The position numbers and the translations under genes are program-made. Below are positions 51,875 to 61,596 of a stretch of 64,000 bases of DNA, one piece after another. The notes under the pieces are model-generated. The model was not told the origin of the DNA. It was given only the letters and a program-made list of their open reading frames with translations, and did no database searches. Within the stretch, counting starts at the first letter, position 1. Every line of letters starts with the position of its first letter. The stretch is from the NCBI GenBank assembly GCA_947581855.1, contig CANPVZ010000013.1, positions 1 to 64,000 on the forward strand. The letters are read 5' to 3'. This DNA is from an uncultured Phocaeicola sp. (GTDB lineage: Bacteria; Bacteroidota; Bacteroidia; Bacteroidales; Bacteroidaceae).

Positions 51875-53008
51875 TTACTCTTTCCTTAAAGATATTTCTG
51901 CCCTATTCAGCCTTTTACCGGTTAGTTTCTGTATATCGTTTATCAACTTACGTTCTTCCTGCGAACAAAAAGACAAGGCTGTTCCGGCATTTCCGGCTCT
52001 CCCCGTGCGACCGATACGATGCACATACGTTTCCGGAACATCCGGAAGATCGTAATTAATAACCAATGGAAGTTCGCTGATGTCAATTCCTCTCGAAGCG
52101 ATGTCTGTGGCAATCATTACCCGCGTCTTTCCCGATTTGAAATTATTCAATGCCAACTGCCTTGCAGCTTGGCTCTTATTTCCATGAATGGCCTGACTGC
52201 CTATTCCGGCCTTACCCAAAACCTTCACAATCTTATCCGCATTATGTTTTGTACGTGAGAAAACCAGTACCGACTGTCCTTTCGATTCTTGCAGAATAGA
52301 GATCAATAGTTGGCTCTTCTCCTTTTTCTCTACAAAATACACTGTTTGTTCGATAGCGCTGACTGTTGATGATTTAGGAGTAACACTAATCTTCACAGGA
52401 TTTTTAAGCAAAGAGTTCATTAACGAAACAAGCGTATCGGGCATTGTAGCCGAAAAGAACAAAGTCTGTTTGTCTTTGGGCAGATTAGGCAATATACGCT
52501 TGATATCATGAATGAATCCCATATCGAGCATTCGATCGGCCTCATCGAGTACAAAATACCGGACGGTTGACAAATGTATATATCCCTGATTCATTAAATC
52601 GAGCAAACGCCCCGGAGTGGCAACCAAAATATCTATGCCTTTACGCAACATATCCATCTGGGGATGTTGATTGACACCGCCAAATATTACTCCATGACGG
52701 ATACGGGTGTTTTTGGCATAATCTTGAATACACTCACTTATCTGTAACGCCAGTTCACGAGTGGGCGTCAATATCAAAGCCTGGATACCTTTACGTTTAC
52801 CGGATTCTTTTTCCAATACGATTCGTTGGATAATAGGTATAGCAAACGAAGCGGTTTTTCCTGTCCCGGTTTGTGCGCAACCTAACACATCGTGTCCTGC
52901 CAAGGCAGCCGGAATGGCTTTTTCCTGAATAGGTGTAGGTACAGTATATCCTTTCTCTTGAATCGCTTTTAAAATCGATTCGGTTATATTTAAATCTTTA
53001 AATGTCAT
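51875..53008 (-). CDS. DEAD-box RNA helicase (RhlE-like)
   Basis: This 377-residue helicase has the full set of DEAD-box motifs: the Q motif GYTVPTPIQEKAIP, Walker A AQTGTGKT, PTRELALQ, DEAD in FVLDEADRMLD, SAT, and the C-terminal VATDIASRGIDI and HRIGRTGRAG. It unwinds short RNA duplexes in ribosome assembly or mRNA turnover. The short C-terminal tail after the helicase core is as in RhlE of small size. It is transcribed alone on the minus strand. Confidence 0.94.
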   Translation of the reverse strand: MTFKDLNITESILKAIQEKGYTVPTPIQEKAIPAALAGHDVLGCAQTGTGKTASFAIPIIQRIVLEKESGKRKGIQALILTPTRELALQISECIQDYAKNTRIRHGVIFGGVNQHPQMDMLRKGIDILVATPGRLLDLMNQGYIHLSTVRYFVLDEADRMLDMGFIHDIKRILPNLPKDKQTLFFSATMPDTLVSLMNSLLKNPVKISVTPKSSTVSAIEQTVYFVEKKEKSQLLISILQESKGQSVLVFSRTKHNADKIVKVLGKAGIGSQAIHGNKSQAARQLALNNFKSGKTRVMIATDIASRGIDISELPLVINYDLPDVPETYVHRIGRTGRAGNAGTALSFCSQEERKLINDIQKLTGKRLNRAEISLRKE

Positions 53009-53220
53009 AATTGTTATTTATGCTGCATTACAACAGCGGTTTATTATCTATATTTAATTCAATTCTCCCAAGCTATTCACATTCATATCAATTGTATGAA
53101 TAACCACTTCAACGAGAACGAATTGTAAAAACTTGTGTTTTTCAGTCTGTGAACAGACCGGCATCTATGTTTATATGTGCACCCTATTCCGAAAACATGA
53201 ATTCGGAAAGGATTTCTGAA

Positions 53221-54294
53221 CTAAGACAGGCGATGAGTGGCCAGTACAAACTCACTCTCCAGCGTGTTCATTACCTCTTTGACGCTCCTTATTTTTTTAG
53301 CAAGAAACGCATTGCTTCCGGCAAACGCATATCCTTTTTTCATATTTCCTTTGGCCGCATTATACAAGGCTTTAATAATGCAATAGGGACTTTTGGTATA
53401 ATCGCACGTTTTTATGCAATGGAACGAACATTTTTTAGGCTTTTCCAATCCCTCCTTCACATTATGAATAAAGTTACCGTCAATAGCCCGCCCCGGCATT
53501 CCTACGGGACTTTCTATAATTAAAATATCTTCCGGATTGGAATGGATATACACTTCTTTGAATGTATCCGATGCGTCGCATTCTTCGGTTGTTACAAAGA
53601 TGCTTCCCATTTGTACACCCGAAGCACCCAGTTCCATAAAATGAGCGATGTCTTCTCCGGTAGAAATACCTCCCGCCGCAATGACAGGAATCTGTTTCTG
53701 TGCTTTATAACCGGACGCAACGGCCACTACTTCGGGAATCAACACATCCAATGCGAAATTCTGGTCTTGTATCTGTTCTCTCTTAAATCCTAAATGCCCG
53801 CCGGCTTTAGGGCCTTCCACCACAATAGCATCCGGCAGATAATTATAATTCTTATTCCATTTATCACAGATTATCTTAGCGGCTCTCGAAGAAGATACGA
53901 TAGGAACCAGTTTGGTCGTACTTTGGGGAGTCAGGTAGGAAGGCAAATCCAATGGGAGTCCCGCACCGGAGAACACCACGTCTATTTTTTCATTAATAGC
54001 CGTACGTACCATATCACTGTAATTCGACAATGCCACCATCACATTTACTCCAATGACACCTTTCGTTTTCAAACGCGCCTTACGAATTTCTTCTTTCAGT
54101 CCTCCAATACATTTCTCCGGATAAGTTCCTTTTTCTTTAGGATACAACAATCCCAAACCGGCGCATGATATAACACCTATTCCACCTTCGTTAGCCACTG
54201 CCGAAGCCAAACCCGACAATGAAATTCCTACTCCCATGCCACCTTGAATGACAGGCATCTTTATCTCCAGATTCCCTATAAAAAACGATTTCAT
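53221..54294 (-). CDS. FMN-dependent nitronate monooxygenase / FabK-like
   Basis: This 357-residue protein is a TIM-barrel flavoprotein of the nitronate monooxygenase/2-nitropropane dioxygenase family. FMN-binding glycines are visible: MPVIQGGMGVGISL near the start, EGPKAGGHLG near residue 160, and IAAGGISTGEDI near residue 208. Family members oxidise nitronates, and FabK-type members reduce enoyl-ACP. The extended C-terminus (after residue 275) with a Cys-rich CSFHCIKTCDY may bind a metal. Which substrate applies cannot be decided. Confidence 0.88.
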   Translation of the reverse strand: MKSFFIGNLEIKMPVIQGGMGVGISLSGLASAVANEGGIGVISCAGLGLLYPKEKGTYPEKCIGGLKEEIRKARLKTKGVIGVNVMVALSNYSDMVRTAINEKIDVVFSGAGLPLDLPSYLTPQSTTKLVPIVSSSRAAKIICDKWNKNYNYLPDAIVVEGPKAGGHLGFKREQIQDQNFALDVLIPEVVAVASGYKAQKQIPVIAAGGISTGEDIAHFMELGASGVQMGSIFVTTEECDASDTFKEVYIHSNPEDILIIESPVGMPGRAIDGNFIHNVKEGLEKPKKCSFHCIKTCDYTKSPYCIIKALYNAAKGNMKKGYAFAGSNAFLAKKIRSVKEVMNTLESEFVLATHRLS

Positions 54295-54637
54295 ATATTT
54301 TGTGTGTGTTCAAAGACGGACACAGGTAACAATGCAGACATACCTTTTTACCCGTATGCAGCGTACCTAATGATAGCCTCTTTGTTTATTAAACTTTTAC
54401 TCTTAAATTCTTTCAAAAGCGTTGTATTACAAAAAAGCCTAATAAATCTATCTTTAAAATGGAGAATACAGGATGAATATATCCTTGAATTGCATAGTAG
54501 CAAGAATTAGCAGAACTTAAATGTAAAATGATTTTTTGTCGTCTCTACTAAGTAAAGATTCCCCCGTTGAATCATGAAACGGAAACAGATTTTATGTATA
54601 AAGGCAGAAGATTACATCCCCTGCCTTTATTAGATTA

Positions 54638-54940
54638 TTAATATCTTCTGGAGTTATTATAACCACCTCCGCGACTACCGCCGTATGAAGGACGCTCGGC
54701 ACGAGGACGTGCTATGCTTACCGTAATAGTTCTCTGATCATATTCAGCACCATTCAACTCATCAATAGCTTTTTGACCTTCCGCATCGTTGTCCATCTCT
54801 ACAAAAGCAAAACCTTTAGACCGGCCGCTTTCTCTATCAAAAATAACTTTAGCTGAAGATACTCCTCCAAACTCAGAAAATAACTTTGTTAAGTCAGCAT
54901 CATTTATACTGAAACTTAAACCTGAAATGTAAATGTTCAT
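54638..54940 (-). CDS. RRM RNA-binding protein
   Basis: This 100-residue protein has a single RNA recognition motif: RNP2 (NIYISGLSF) at the start and RNP1 (KGFAFVEM) near residue 42, followed by a short Arg/Gly-rich tail (RGGGYNNSRRY). It belongs to the small RRM proteins of Bacteroidetes, which bind single-stranded RNA as global post-transcriptional regulators. It is a lone gene with a long leader (about 120 bases) that could carry regulation. Confidence 0.93.
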   Translation of the reverse strand: MNIYISGLSFSINDADLTKLFSEFGGVSSAKVIFDRESGRSKGFAFVEMDNDAEGQKAIDELNGAEYDQRTITVSIARPRAERPSYGGSRGGGYNNSRRY

Positions 54941-55067
54941 TTAAAATTTTATTAAAATAAATACTAAAATTGGAGTAAGAAAATAATTAAGGAAGAGGAC
55001 TACTTGCTAATGTTATATTATAAAGAAGAACTTATGCGATAATGATTCGCTACTCAAACTCTGAGTG

Positions 55068-55075
55068 CAAAGGTA
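55068..55075 (-). promoter_or_regulatory. -7 box of RRM gene
   Basis: TACCTTTG on the minus strand lies about 130 bases upstream of the RRM start. Confidence 0.45.
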
Positions 55076-55196
55076 ACACAATAATCCGGAGTTGTATCTT
55101 TTCACCTCATTTATTTCAGAAGAAAGACTATTATTGTTGTTTGTTAACATAAACTACCGATGCTTGTATCCGGAGTTTTCCTCCGCATACCCATAC

Positions 55197-56378
55197 CTAA
55201 GGCCTTATGGTTAACACCTTTACCAACCTTTTCATACAATACACACAACCGATAACGGCTATTGCTCCTCCTATATAACCGATATAAGAGATAGAAAAGT
55301 CCGCACAGACTGCGCCTCCTGCCAATGCGCCGCAACCTATCCCCAGATTATAAATGCCGGAATATACCGACATGGCGATGGCCGTAGCCTGAGGGGTCAG
55401 CTGAATGAGTTTTGCCTGAAATGCCAAATTGAAAGCCGTCATGGCTATTCCCCAAAAAACACAAAGAGCAAGAACGGTGTAATCACTTAAGGCAGAAACA
55501 CGCAACAAGAGTAAGAATACAGCTATGCCTCCTGTGGCAAAACAGATAAAGGGATAAGGTGATTTCTCATAATAGCGTGAGAATAAAACACTTCCTAATA
55601 TCCCGGAAATACCAAATGCCGTAAGTGTCCACGTCACCCAGTTACTGGATAAATCCGCCACCTGCCCCAAGAAGGGTTCTATATAGCTATACACCGTATA
55701 ATGAGCCGTCACCATGATGAAGGTCAAAAGATATATACCTATTAGCGCCGGATTTTCGAGAAGAGCCGGTAACTTGCGAAGAGAGATTGCATTGCGGCTC
55801 GGAACTTTAGGAAAAACAGCAATTAATATCAGAAAAGCAATAAAAGCAGTCACGGCTATACATACGAACGTAATCCTCCAGCCTAATTGCAAACCGATAA
55901 TACGGCCTAACGGTAACCCCACAATCATGGCTATGGAAGTTCCGGTTACAATCATGCTTAATCCCGTAGAACTTTTTCCCTCCGGAGCTATCCGGACAGC
56001 AAGCGGCGAAGCGATGGACCAAAATATGGCATGCGAACAAGCCACACCGATACGGGATAACATCAAGGTTGCATATCCCGGAGAAAGAGCGGAAAACGTG
56101 TTGCTTACAATAAAGACAGAGACTGTATAAAGTAACAGTTTCCGGTTCTCCATTTTAGAAACAAGTAACATCAAAGGCAACGACATCAAAGCAACCACCC
56201 ACGCATATACGGTAATCAACAATCCGGCATGGGCTTCGGTAACCTTCAATTCCGTGGATATATCGGTAAGCAAACCTATCGGTATAATTTCCGAGGTATT
56301 AAATATGAAAGCGGTAAAGGTTAATCCTATTAAGGGAAGCCATTCTTTAAATGCTACCTTATTATATGACTTGCTCAT
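55197..56378 (-). CDS. MFS transporter (sugar efflux, SotB-like)
   Basis: This 393-residue membrane protein has about 12 hydrophobic segments. N-terminal hallmarks of the DHA1/SotB group are EIIPIGLLTDISTEL (about 30-44) and the segment AWVVALMSLPLMLLVSKMEN with the charged MFS loop A. It probably exports sugars or drugs by proton antiport. It is transcribed alone on the minus strand, with no regulator adjacent. Confidence 0.88.
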   Translation of the reverse strand: MSKSYNKVAFKEWLPLIGLTFTAFIFNTSEIIPIGLLTDISTELKVTEAHAGLLITVYAWVVALMSLPLMLLVSKMENRKLLLYTVSVFIVSNTFSALSPGYATLMLSRIGVACSHAIFWSIASPLAVRIAPEGKSSTGLSMIVTGTSIAMIVGLPLGRIIGLQLGWRITFVCIAVTAFIAFLILIAVFPKVPSRNAISLRKLPALLENPALIGIYLLTFIMVTAHYTVYSYIEPFLGQVADLSSNWVTWTLTAFGISGILGSVLFSRYYEKSPYPFICFATGGIAVFLLLLRVSALSDYTVLALCVFWGIAMTAFNLAFQAKLIQLTPQATAIAMSVYSGIYNLGIGCGALAGGAVCADFSISYIGYIGGAIAVIGCVYCMKRLVKVLTIRP

Positions 56379-56399
56379 TTTTCCAACTTATTATATATC

Positions 56400-57495
56400 A
56401 GAACATCTTTAGTTCTATATTATAACACAAAAACCTACTATTGTTTCAACCGGAATCCTACTCTAGGCTAAAAACATTTTACTCTGGTTGAATTACCTAA
56501 TACTTAATTTGAGCAAACTCAAACTCCCAATTCATAATTATCCCTCCTTACTTATCCTGTTTTTCCGGTATACGGCACTTTCTGCCGCCACATATACCAC
56601 AAACTTCATCCTTTCAAGGGGAAGGGACGAAAAACAAGGAATCCGGAAAACCAAAAGAGGCTAAGACAAGAATCATAAGTAGAGTCAATTTAGGACTCAT
56701 TCGATAAATAAGGGACAGAGGACATCAGACGAATTGTTAACGGGCAAACGATATTGCACCTTAAAAATTTACATTCCCTAACACGAATAACTGCAATGGA
56801 AACGATGCTATCGACTTTCCTCCAAAAGAAGCTATTCTGACAGTGTAGGGATTCCCAAAGACCCGAATACAAATAAATGTAAAAATGCAAGGACGAAGAA
56901 GGCGTACTTTTCTTAAGATTGTGCCGGAATTCTACTGAATAACAAACGCCGCGCAGCAGGATTACAAACAAAACGCAGGAGAGGCTTGCGCCGAAACTCT
57001 ACTGCGTAGCTACCAAACTTCTGCTGAATAACGGGGAAAAGCAGGGAGATGCGATACTCACATTGCCGTTATTATCGGATTTCGATGCTTCAACAGTTAA
57101 TGAATGCAAAAGAATACTGATACAAAATTTAATAAGACGGTCAGGGGAATGAATATCCCTCTTCCCTACCGAAGGCTGTTCCAGAGGTACTTGGCTTCTA
57201 ACCGACTGAAAACCAGGCTTTCCCTTTTCAACTAAAAAACTTTGTTTTGGGATATCCGGCCGTTACTTTTAAGTAAAGCAGTAATCTATTAAAAATCACT
57301 GCTTTACTAAAACCGGAAAAAACAATCGGGGGAAGTATGTGTTAATGTACGTATCCGATTGTTATCCGGTTGAGTAGGTTGTTCTAATATAGCAAGGAAG
57401 CCGTAAATATGGTTCATTGCCTTAACCTGAGTAGTCTGAGAACTTCATCATATAAAAAACGACTGCACCAGCATGCCTTATATCCAAAAGAAATG
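56400..57495. other. 1.1-kb non-coding region
   Basis: No gene with convincing coding character is seen. A hairpin at 57272-57308 has AGTAAAGCAGT paired with ACTGCTTTACT. Fragments of the type CTGCTGAATAAC recur between 56930 and 57030. The stretch may contain a decayed gene. Confidence 0.4.
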
Positions 57496-60162
57496 TTACA
57501 TGGGAATATTTTGGCCCACCAAACTATTTAAATAGACTTCCAGCATGGTATATCCCGATTTGGTTACCAAGTTACGGTCTTCCGGATTCTTCGGATCCAA
57601 ACCATGAGCCACTTCCCACGCATCGTCCATTCCGTCGCCGTCTTTATCGGCAACAACAGAATGAGTTCCGTAAACTTGATAGCCTTCGGCTTCTTCCGCA
57701 GTATTAATTATCCCCTTATTCCCGTATGAAGCGATACCGGACTCCATGTCCCGCATCAGACGACTGTCTACCCTGTCGCGCGGAAAAGCTCCGGCATTCG
57801 CAATCACGGCGTCAAAGGCAGCCTCGGCCGACTGATAGTTCTTATAGGTATATTTCTCCCAATCGTAATGGAATTTCGGATGACCGGCCTTTCCTGTAGG
57901 ACGGATAGGCGTATCGGACTTCAAATCTTTTATCTGATAGGTAGTTCCCCTACCTAAACGGAAACCTTTCCAATTGTCTTTAGTTATATCTTTATTTCCG
58001 AACATCACATTGCCATCCATATACCAACGTGAAGGTCCTCTCGACTCGGAACCTTTCCGCGCCATGGATTGTTCGAAAAAGTAAAGCGGCTCCTTAGGCG
58101 TTGCGGGTCCCGGTTTATAATAGTTGTTAATGAAATTAGCCTCATGACCGAAATAATCAGGATGTCCTGAAGTGTTCTCTCCTCCATAGCATGAATTCAC
58201 ACGTCCCCAATTATAGTTCACATTATTGATAAATTCAATAAAAACGGATAAATCCTGCCCTACCGACTTGCCTCTTGCTCCATTGAAACGGCACGACCGG
58301 GAAGAATTGTTCGCCAACAGGTTGTGGTGGTAAGTAGCGGAGGAACCTCCCCATTGACAACCATAACCGCGCACTCCCTTTTTGTGACCAGCGTCATACA
58401 GTCCCTCGTGAAGAATGCACCATTGTACGGTATGGAAATGATCATCAAACGTATTCATATTCTCTTCTGCCGACCAACCGAATGTACAGTGGTCGATAAT
58501 AAAGTTTACACAGTTCTCCGCACCGAAAGAATTGTCGGAAGCCAATTGCCCGTTCACATCTTTGTTGCCCATACGGAAACGAACATGCCGGATGATAAAG
58601 TTATGGGAACCGCCTACATTCACTTTCTGACGAGTAATGCAGATACCGTCTCCGGGAGCTGTTTGTCCGGCTATTGTATAGTTTTTCTTATTAATACGCA
58701 ATGGAGCCACTAACTCTATATTGCCCGATACGGCAAACACCACTGTAAAGTCGGAAGGATATTGATTCAATGCCCAACGGAGAGAACCTACAGTTTCTCC
58801 TTTCGGGTCATCCGCCAGATTGGTAACCGTCACCACCTTTCCGCCCCGTCCGCCGGTTGCATATTTACCGAAACCTTCGGCAGTAGGGAAAGCCTTCAAT
58901 TCCAATTCATCGTCAGTCAGCGCCTTTACCGGTTTGCTTGTAGCACCGGAGGCAGCTACCGCCTTCACAGTATAATAATTTCTGTAAGCGCCTTTATCAG
59001 CTTTTGCCCTTTTCGATACCGGTTTCTGATTATCCGTAAAAGAAGTACCGTCCACGGCTGCTATAAACTTCCCGTTCCGGTAAACCAGATAACCAACGGC
59101 CTTATCCGAAGCGCTCCATGAAATATGGTTGCCGTGCTGACGGACATAAGCGGGCATTGCTACCGAACGGCAAATAGTAAGAGGATCATATGCTTTTTCT
59201 CCGTTTACTTTAGAAAATATATACTCCGGTGTCAGTTTCTTCATCTCTGCCGGCGTTAACTGAAAACTCCAGGCGGCACGTTTCGATACATCCGCCGGTT
59301 TTCCGTTTAATTGTTTACTGCCGTATTCGGCAAACGAAGCGGTCTGTTCATTTCCATTCCAAACTTGCCAACCTGCCGGATGGATATGCTTGCCTAAATT
59401 GCATTCCACAAAGTAAGAAGCACCTTCCTTCTTCCACGGGCGTCCTAAGTAATAACTACCCTCCGGCACATCGTGATTCGCCACCACATCGCACTGCCGG
59501 AATATATACCCATATTGTAAAGGCCGGCCTTCCGCTTCCTTATATGAACACTCCGCCGGAGCTGTAATATAACCACCGCCTTTCACACAGTTAATCACAC
59601 AACGGTCATAATATATCAATCCTTCGCCATATATGAAGTCTACTGCTCCTTCAATCCAACAATCTTGCAGATAGCTGCGTACACCGCCTTTGGTACGTTG
59701 CGTATCCTGATACCCTGTAAACTTACAATGCTTGTAAGTTTGCCGGTCGCCCGAAATAAAATGCGCTTCCGCCTGTCCTACATTGCCCGCCGTATTGGCA
59801 ACCGTCATATTCTCCATATAGAAGTCATCGGCATAGCACTGTAATGTAGTAATATCCCGGAAATTATGGAACCGGCTGTTCTTTCCCCGATTACGGTCGA
59901 AAGTAAGTATCACCTTATCACGGTCTTCTCCTATCAGACTGATCAGTTTGTTTTTCGGGATGTTCACCATCTCTTTATAAATGCCGTTCCTGACAAGAAT
60001 CAGATGACGCTGTCCATCTTCCGGACAGGCATTTACTGCTTCCTGAATAGTTTTATACGTCCCACTGCCGTCTGCGGCAACCACCGTTACAAAAGATTGT
60101 GCCTGCATAGTTCCCGTGAAGAAAGAAAACAAGCAAGCTACCCATACGAAAAGTTTTTTCAT
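57496..60162 (-). CDS. secreted pectin methylesterase - pectate lyase fusion (CE8-PL1)
   Basis: This 888-residue protein has a signal peptide (residues 1-22, cut after MQAQ). Residues about 24-330 are a CE8 pectin methylesterase: catalytic motifs GQAEAHF, GYQDTQ, DFIYGEG and YLGRPWKK are visible. A Fn3-like linker (about 345-420) follows, then a PL1 pectate lyase domain (430-840) with right-handed helix repeats and the FIIDHCTFGWSAEENMNTF region. A C-terminal Ca-binding stretch, DKDGDGMDDAWEVAHG, ends it. One enzyme would demethylate homogalacturonan and then cleave it. Confidence 0.88.
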   Translation of the reverse strand: MKKLFVWVACLFSFFTGTMQAQSFVTVVAADGSGTYKTIQEAVNACPEDGQRHLILVRNGIYKEMVNIPKNKLISLIGEDRDKVILTFDRNRGKNSRFHNFRDITTLQCYADDFYMENMTVANTAGNVGQAEAHFISGDRQTYKHCKFTGYQDTQRTKGGVRSYLQDCWIEGAVDFIYGEGLIYYDRCVINCVKGGGYITAPAECSYKEAEGRPLQYGYIFRQCDVVANHDVPEGSYYLGRPWKKEGASYFVECNLGKHIHPAGWQVWNGNEQTASFAEYGSKQLNGKPADVSKRAAWSFQLTPAEMKKLTPEYIFSKVNGEKAYDPLTICRSVAMPAYVRQHGNHISWSASDKAVGYLVYRNGKFIAAVDGTSFTDNQKPVSKRAKADKGAYRNYYTVKAVAASGATSKPVKALTDDELELKAFPTAEGFGKYATGGRGGKVVTVTNLADDPKGETVGSLRWALNQYPSDFTVVFAVSGNIELVAPLRINKKNYTIAGQTAPGDGICITRQKVNVGGSHNFIIRHVRFRMGNKDVNGQLASDNSFGAENCVNFIIDHCTFGWSAEENMNTFDDHFHTVQWCILHEGLYDAGHKKGVRGYGCQWGGSSATYHHNLLANNSSRSCRFNGARGKSVGQDLSVFIEFINNVNYNWGRVNSCYGGENTSGHPDYFGHEANFINNYYKPGPATPKEPLYFFEQSMARKGSESRGPSRWYMDGNVMFGNKDITKDNWKGFRLGRGTTYQIKDLKSDTPIRPTGKAGHPKFHYDWEKYTYKNYQSAEAAFDAVIANAGAFPRDRVDSRLMRDMESGIASYGNKGIINTAEEAEGYQVYGTHSVVADKDGDGMDDAWEVAHGLDPKNPEDRNLVTKSGYTMLEVYLNSLVGQNIPM

Positions 60163-60283
60163 AGCTATTATAATGAATTTGTTTATAAACCATCTATAAT
60201 TAGCGACAAACTTATATATAAATTCCGATTTATGTGCTGATTGAACAAAGAAACTTTTTTCTTTGATACAAAATAACAGAATC

Positions 60284-61582
60284 TCACTTCATGCGCAAGA
60301 AACGATAGCCGAAACGCAGACAAGCGGCTTTTTCCAAATCTTCACGCACCGAAGGATCGGCAATATCAATCAAGGCACGGGCGCGTTGTGCCAAATCCTT
60401 ACCTTTCAGGAAAGCGGCTCCGTATTCGGTTACAATGTATTGCGCCTGCGAACGAGTAGTCACGACTCCTGCCCCTTCCGTCAGCACCGGTTTGATTTTC
60501 GAATGCCCTTTTCCGGAAGTAGCCGTCATAGCAATGAAAGTTTTTCCACCTTCCGACAAAGCCCCACCATACATGAAATCATGTTGTCCGCCTACTCCCG
60601 AAAACATGCGTGTACCAATGGAATCGGCGCATATCTGTCCGGTAAGGTCGACTTCTATAGCCGAATTAATAGCCATTACTTTGGGATTCTGACGAATAAT
60701 GAACGGATCATTCGTCCATGCCACATCTTTGATAATAATATCCGGATTTTTATCCATATAATCGTATAAGTTTCGCGACCCCAATACCAAAGAAGCCACT
60801 GTCTTATGAGGCATAATTGCCTTTTTAGAGTTATTGATGACTCCCGACCGAATCAATGGCAACACCCCATCCGTCATAGCTTCGGTATGCAGCCCCAAGT
60901 CTGTATGGTCGTGCAAAGCATCCAATACGGCATTCGGAATACCGCCCACCCCGATTTGCAAGGTAGCTCCATCGGGAATCAGTTCAGCGATGTATTTTCC
61001 AATCTTCCTTTCTTGCTCATTGGGAGTTACCGAAGGAACCTCCACTAAAGGATCGTCCACTTCCACACAAGCAGCAAGCTCTGAAAGATGAATAACCGCA
61101 TCCCCATATGAGAAAGGCATCTGCTTATTGATTTGCGCAATAACGGTCTTGGCACATTCGACAGCGGACACCGCTAAATCGGCAGATATTCCATAGCTGC
61201 AATATCCTTCTTCATTGGGAGGAGAAACATTTATCAGCGCCACATCCAAAGGCAGATATCCTTCCCTGAATAAAGCAGGAACTTCACCCAAGAAAGCCGG
61301 TATCAACTGGGCTTCACCCCGGTCGACGGCTTTACGGATACTGTTTGCAATAAATAAACTGCGGGTAATAAAAGCGTCCCTTAACTCGGGAACCGCATAA
61401 GGAGCATCCCGCCTTCCTACAGCAAAAGCGGAATACATCTCTACTCCCTCCAATTCGTGCCCCCGTGCCGTCAAAGCATCCAACAACACTTCGGGGATAG
61501 AGGTACTACCCTGTATATATACCCGGTCATGCGACTTAATCAACTTTACCGCATCCGCAGCGGTCATATAGTTTGCTTTCAT
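60284..61582 (-). CDS. acetyl-CoA hydrolase/CoA-transferase family protein
   Basis: This 432-residue protein has the family's GVGGIPNAVLDAL (about residue 205) oxyanion-type loop and the catalytic Glu in GLHTEAMTDGVLP (about residue 230), with PPNEEGYCSYGISADLA near the start. Family members move CoA between carboxylic acids (acetate, butyrate, succinate, 4-hydroxybutyrate). It lies 15 bp downstream of the aminotransferase gene. With the indolepyruvate oxidoreductase next door it could transfer CoA from aryl-acetyl-CoA. Confidence 0.85.
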   Translation of the reverse strand: MKANYMTAADAVKLIKSHDRVYIQGSTSIPEVLLDALTARGHELEGVEMYSAFAVGRRDAPYAVPELRDAFITRSLFIANSIRKAVDRGEAQLIPAFLGEVPALFREGYLPLDVALINVSPPNEEGYCSYGISADLAVSAVECAKTVIAQINKQMPFSYGDAVIHLSELAACVEVDDPLVEVPSVTPNEQERKIGKYIAELIPDGATLQIGVGGIPNAVLDALHDHTDLGLHTEAMTDGVLPLIRSGVINNSKKAIMPHKTVASLVLGSRNLYDYMDKNPDIIIKDVAWTNDPFIIRQNPKVMAINSAIEVDLTGQICADSIGTRMFSGVGGQHDFMYGGALSEGGKTFIAMTATSGKGHSKIKPVLTEGAGVVTTRSQAQYIVTEYGAAFLKGKDLAQRARALIDIADPSVREDLEKAACLRFGYRFLRMK

Positions 61583-61596
61583 GGTTGTATAAGAAT

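Noticed and set aside
56690-56971. 93-residue minus-strand frame between the MFS and pectinase genes
   Set aside because: Mixed composition with no domain, no plausible start and no promoter box.
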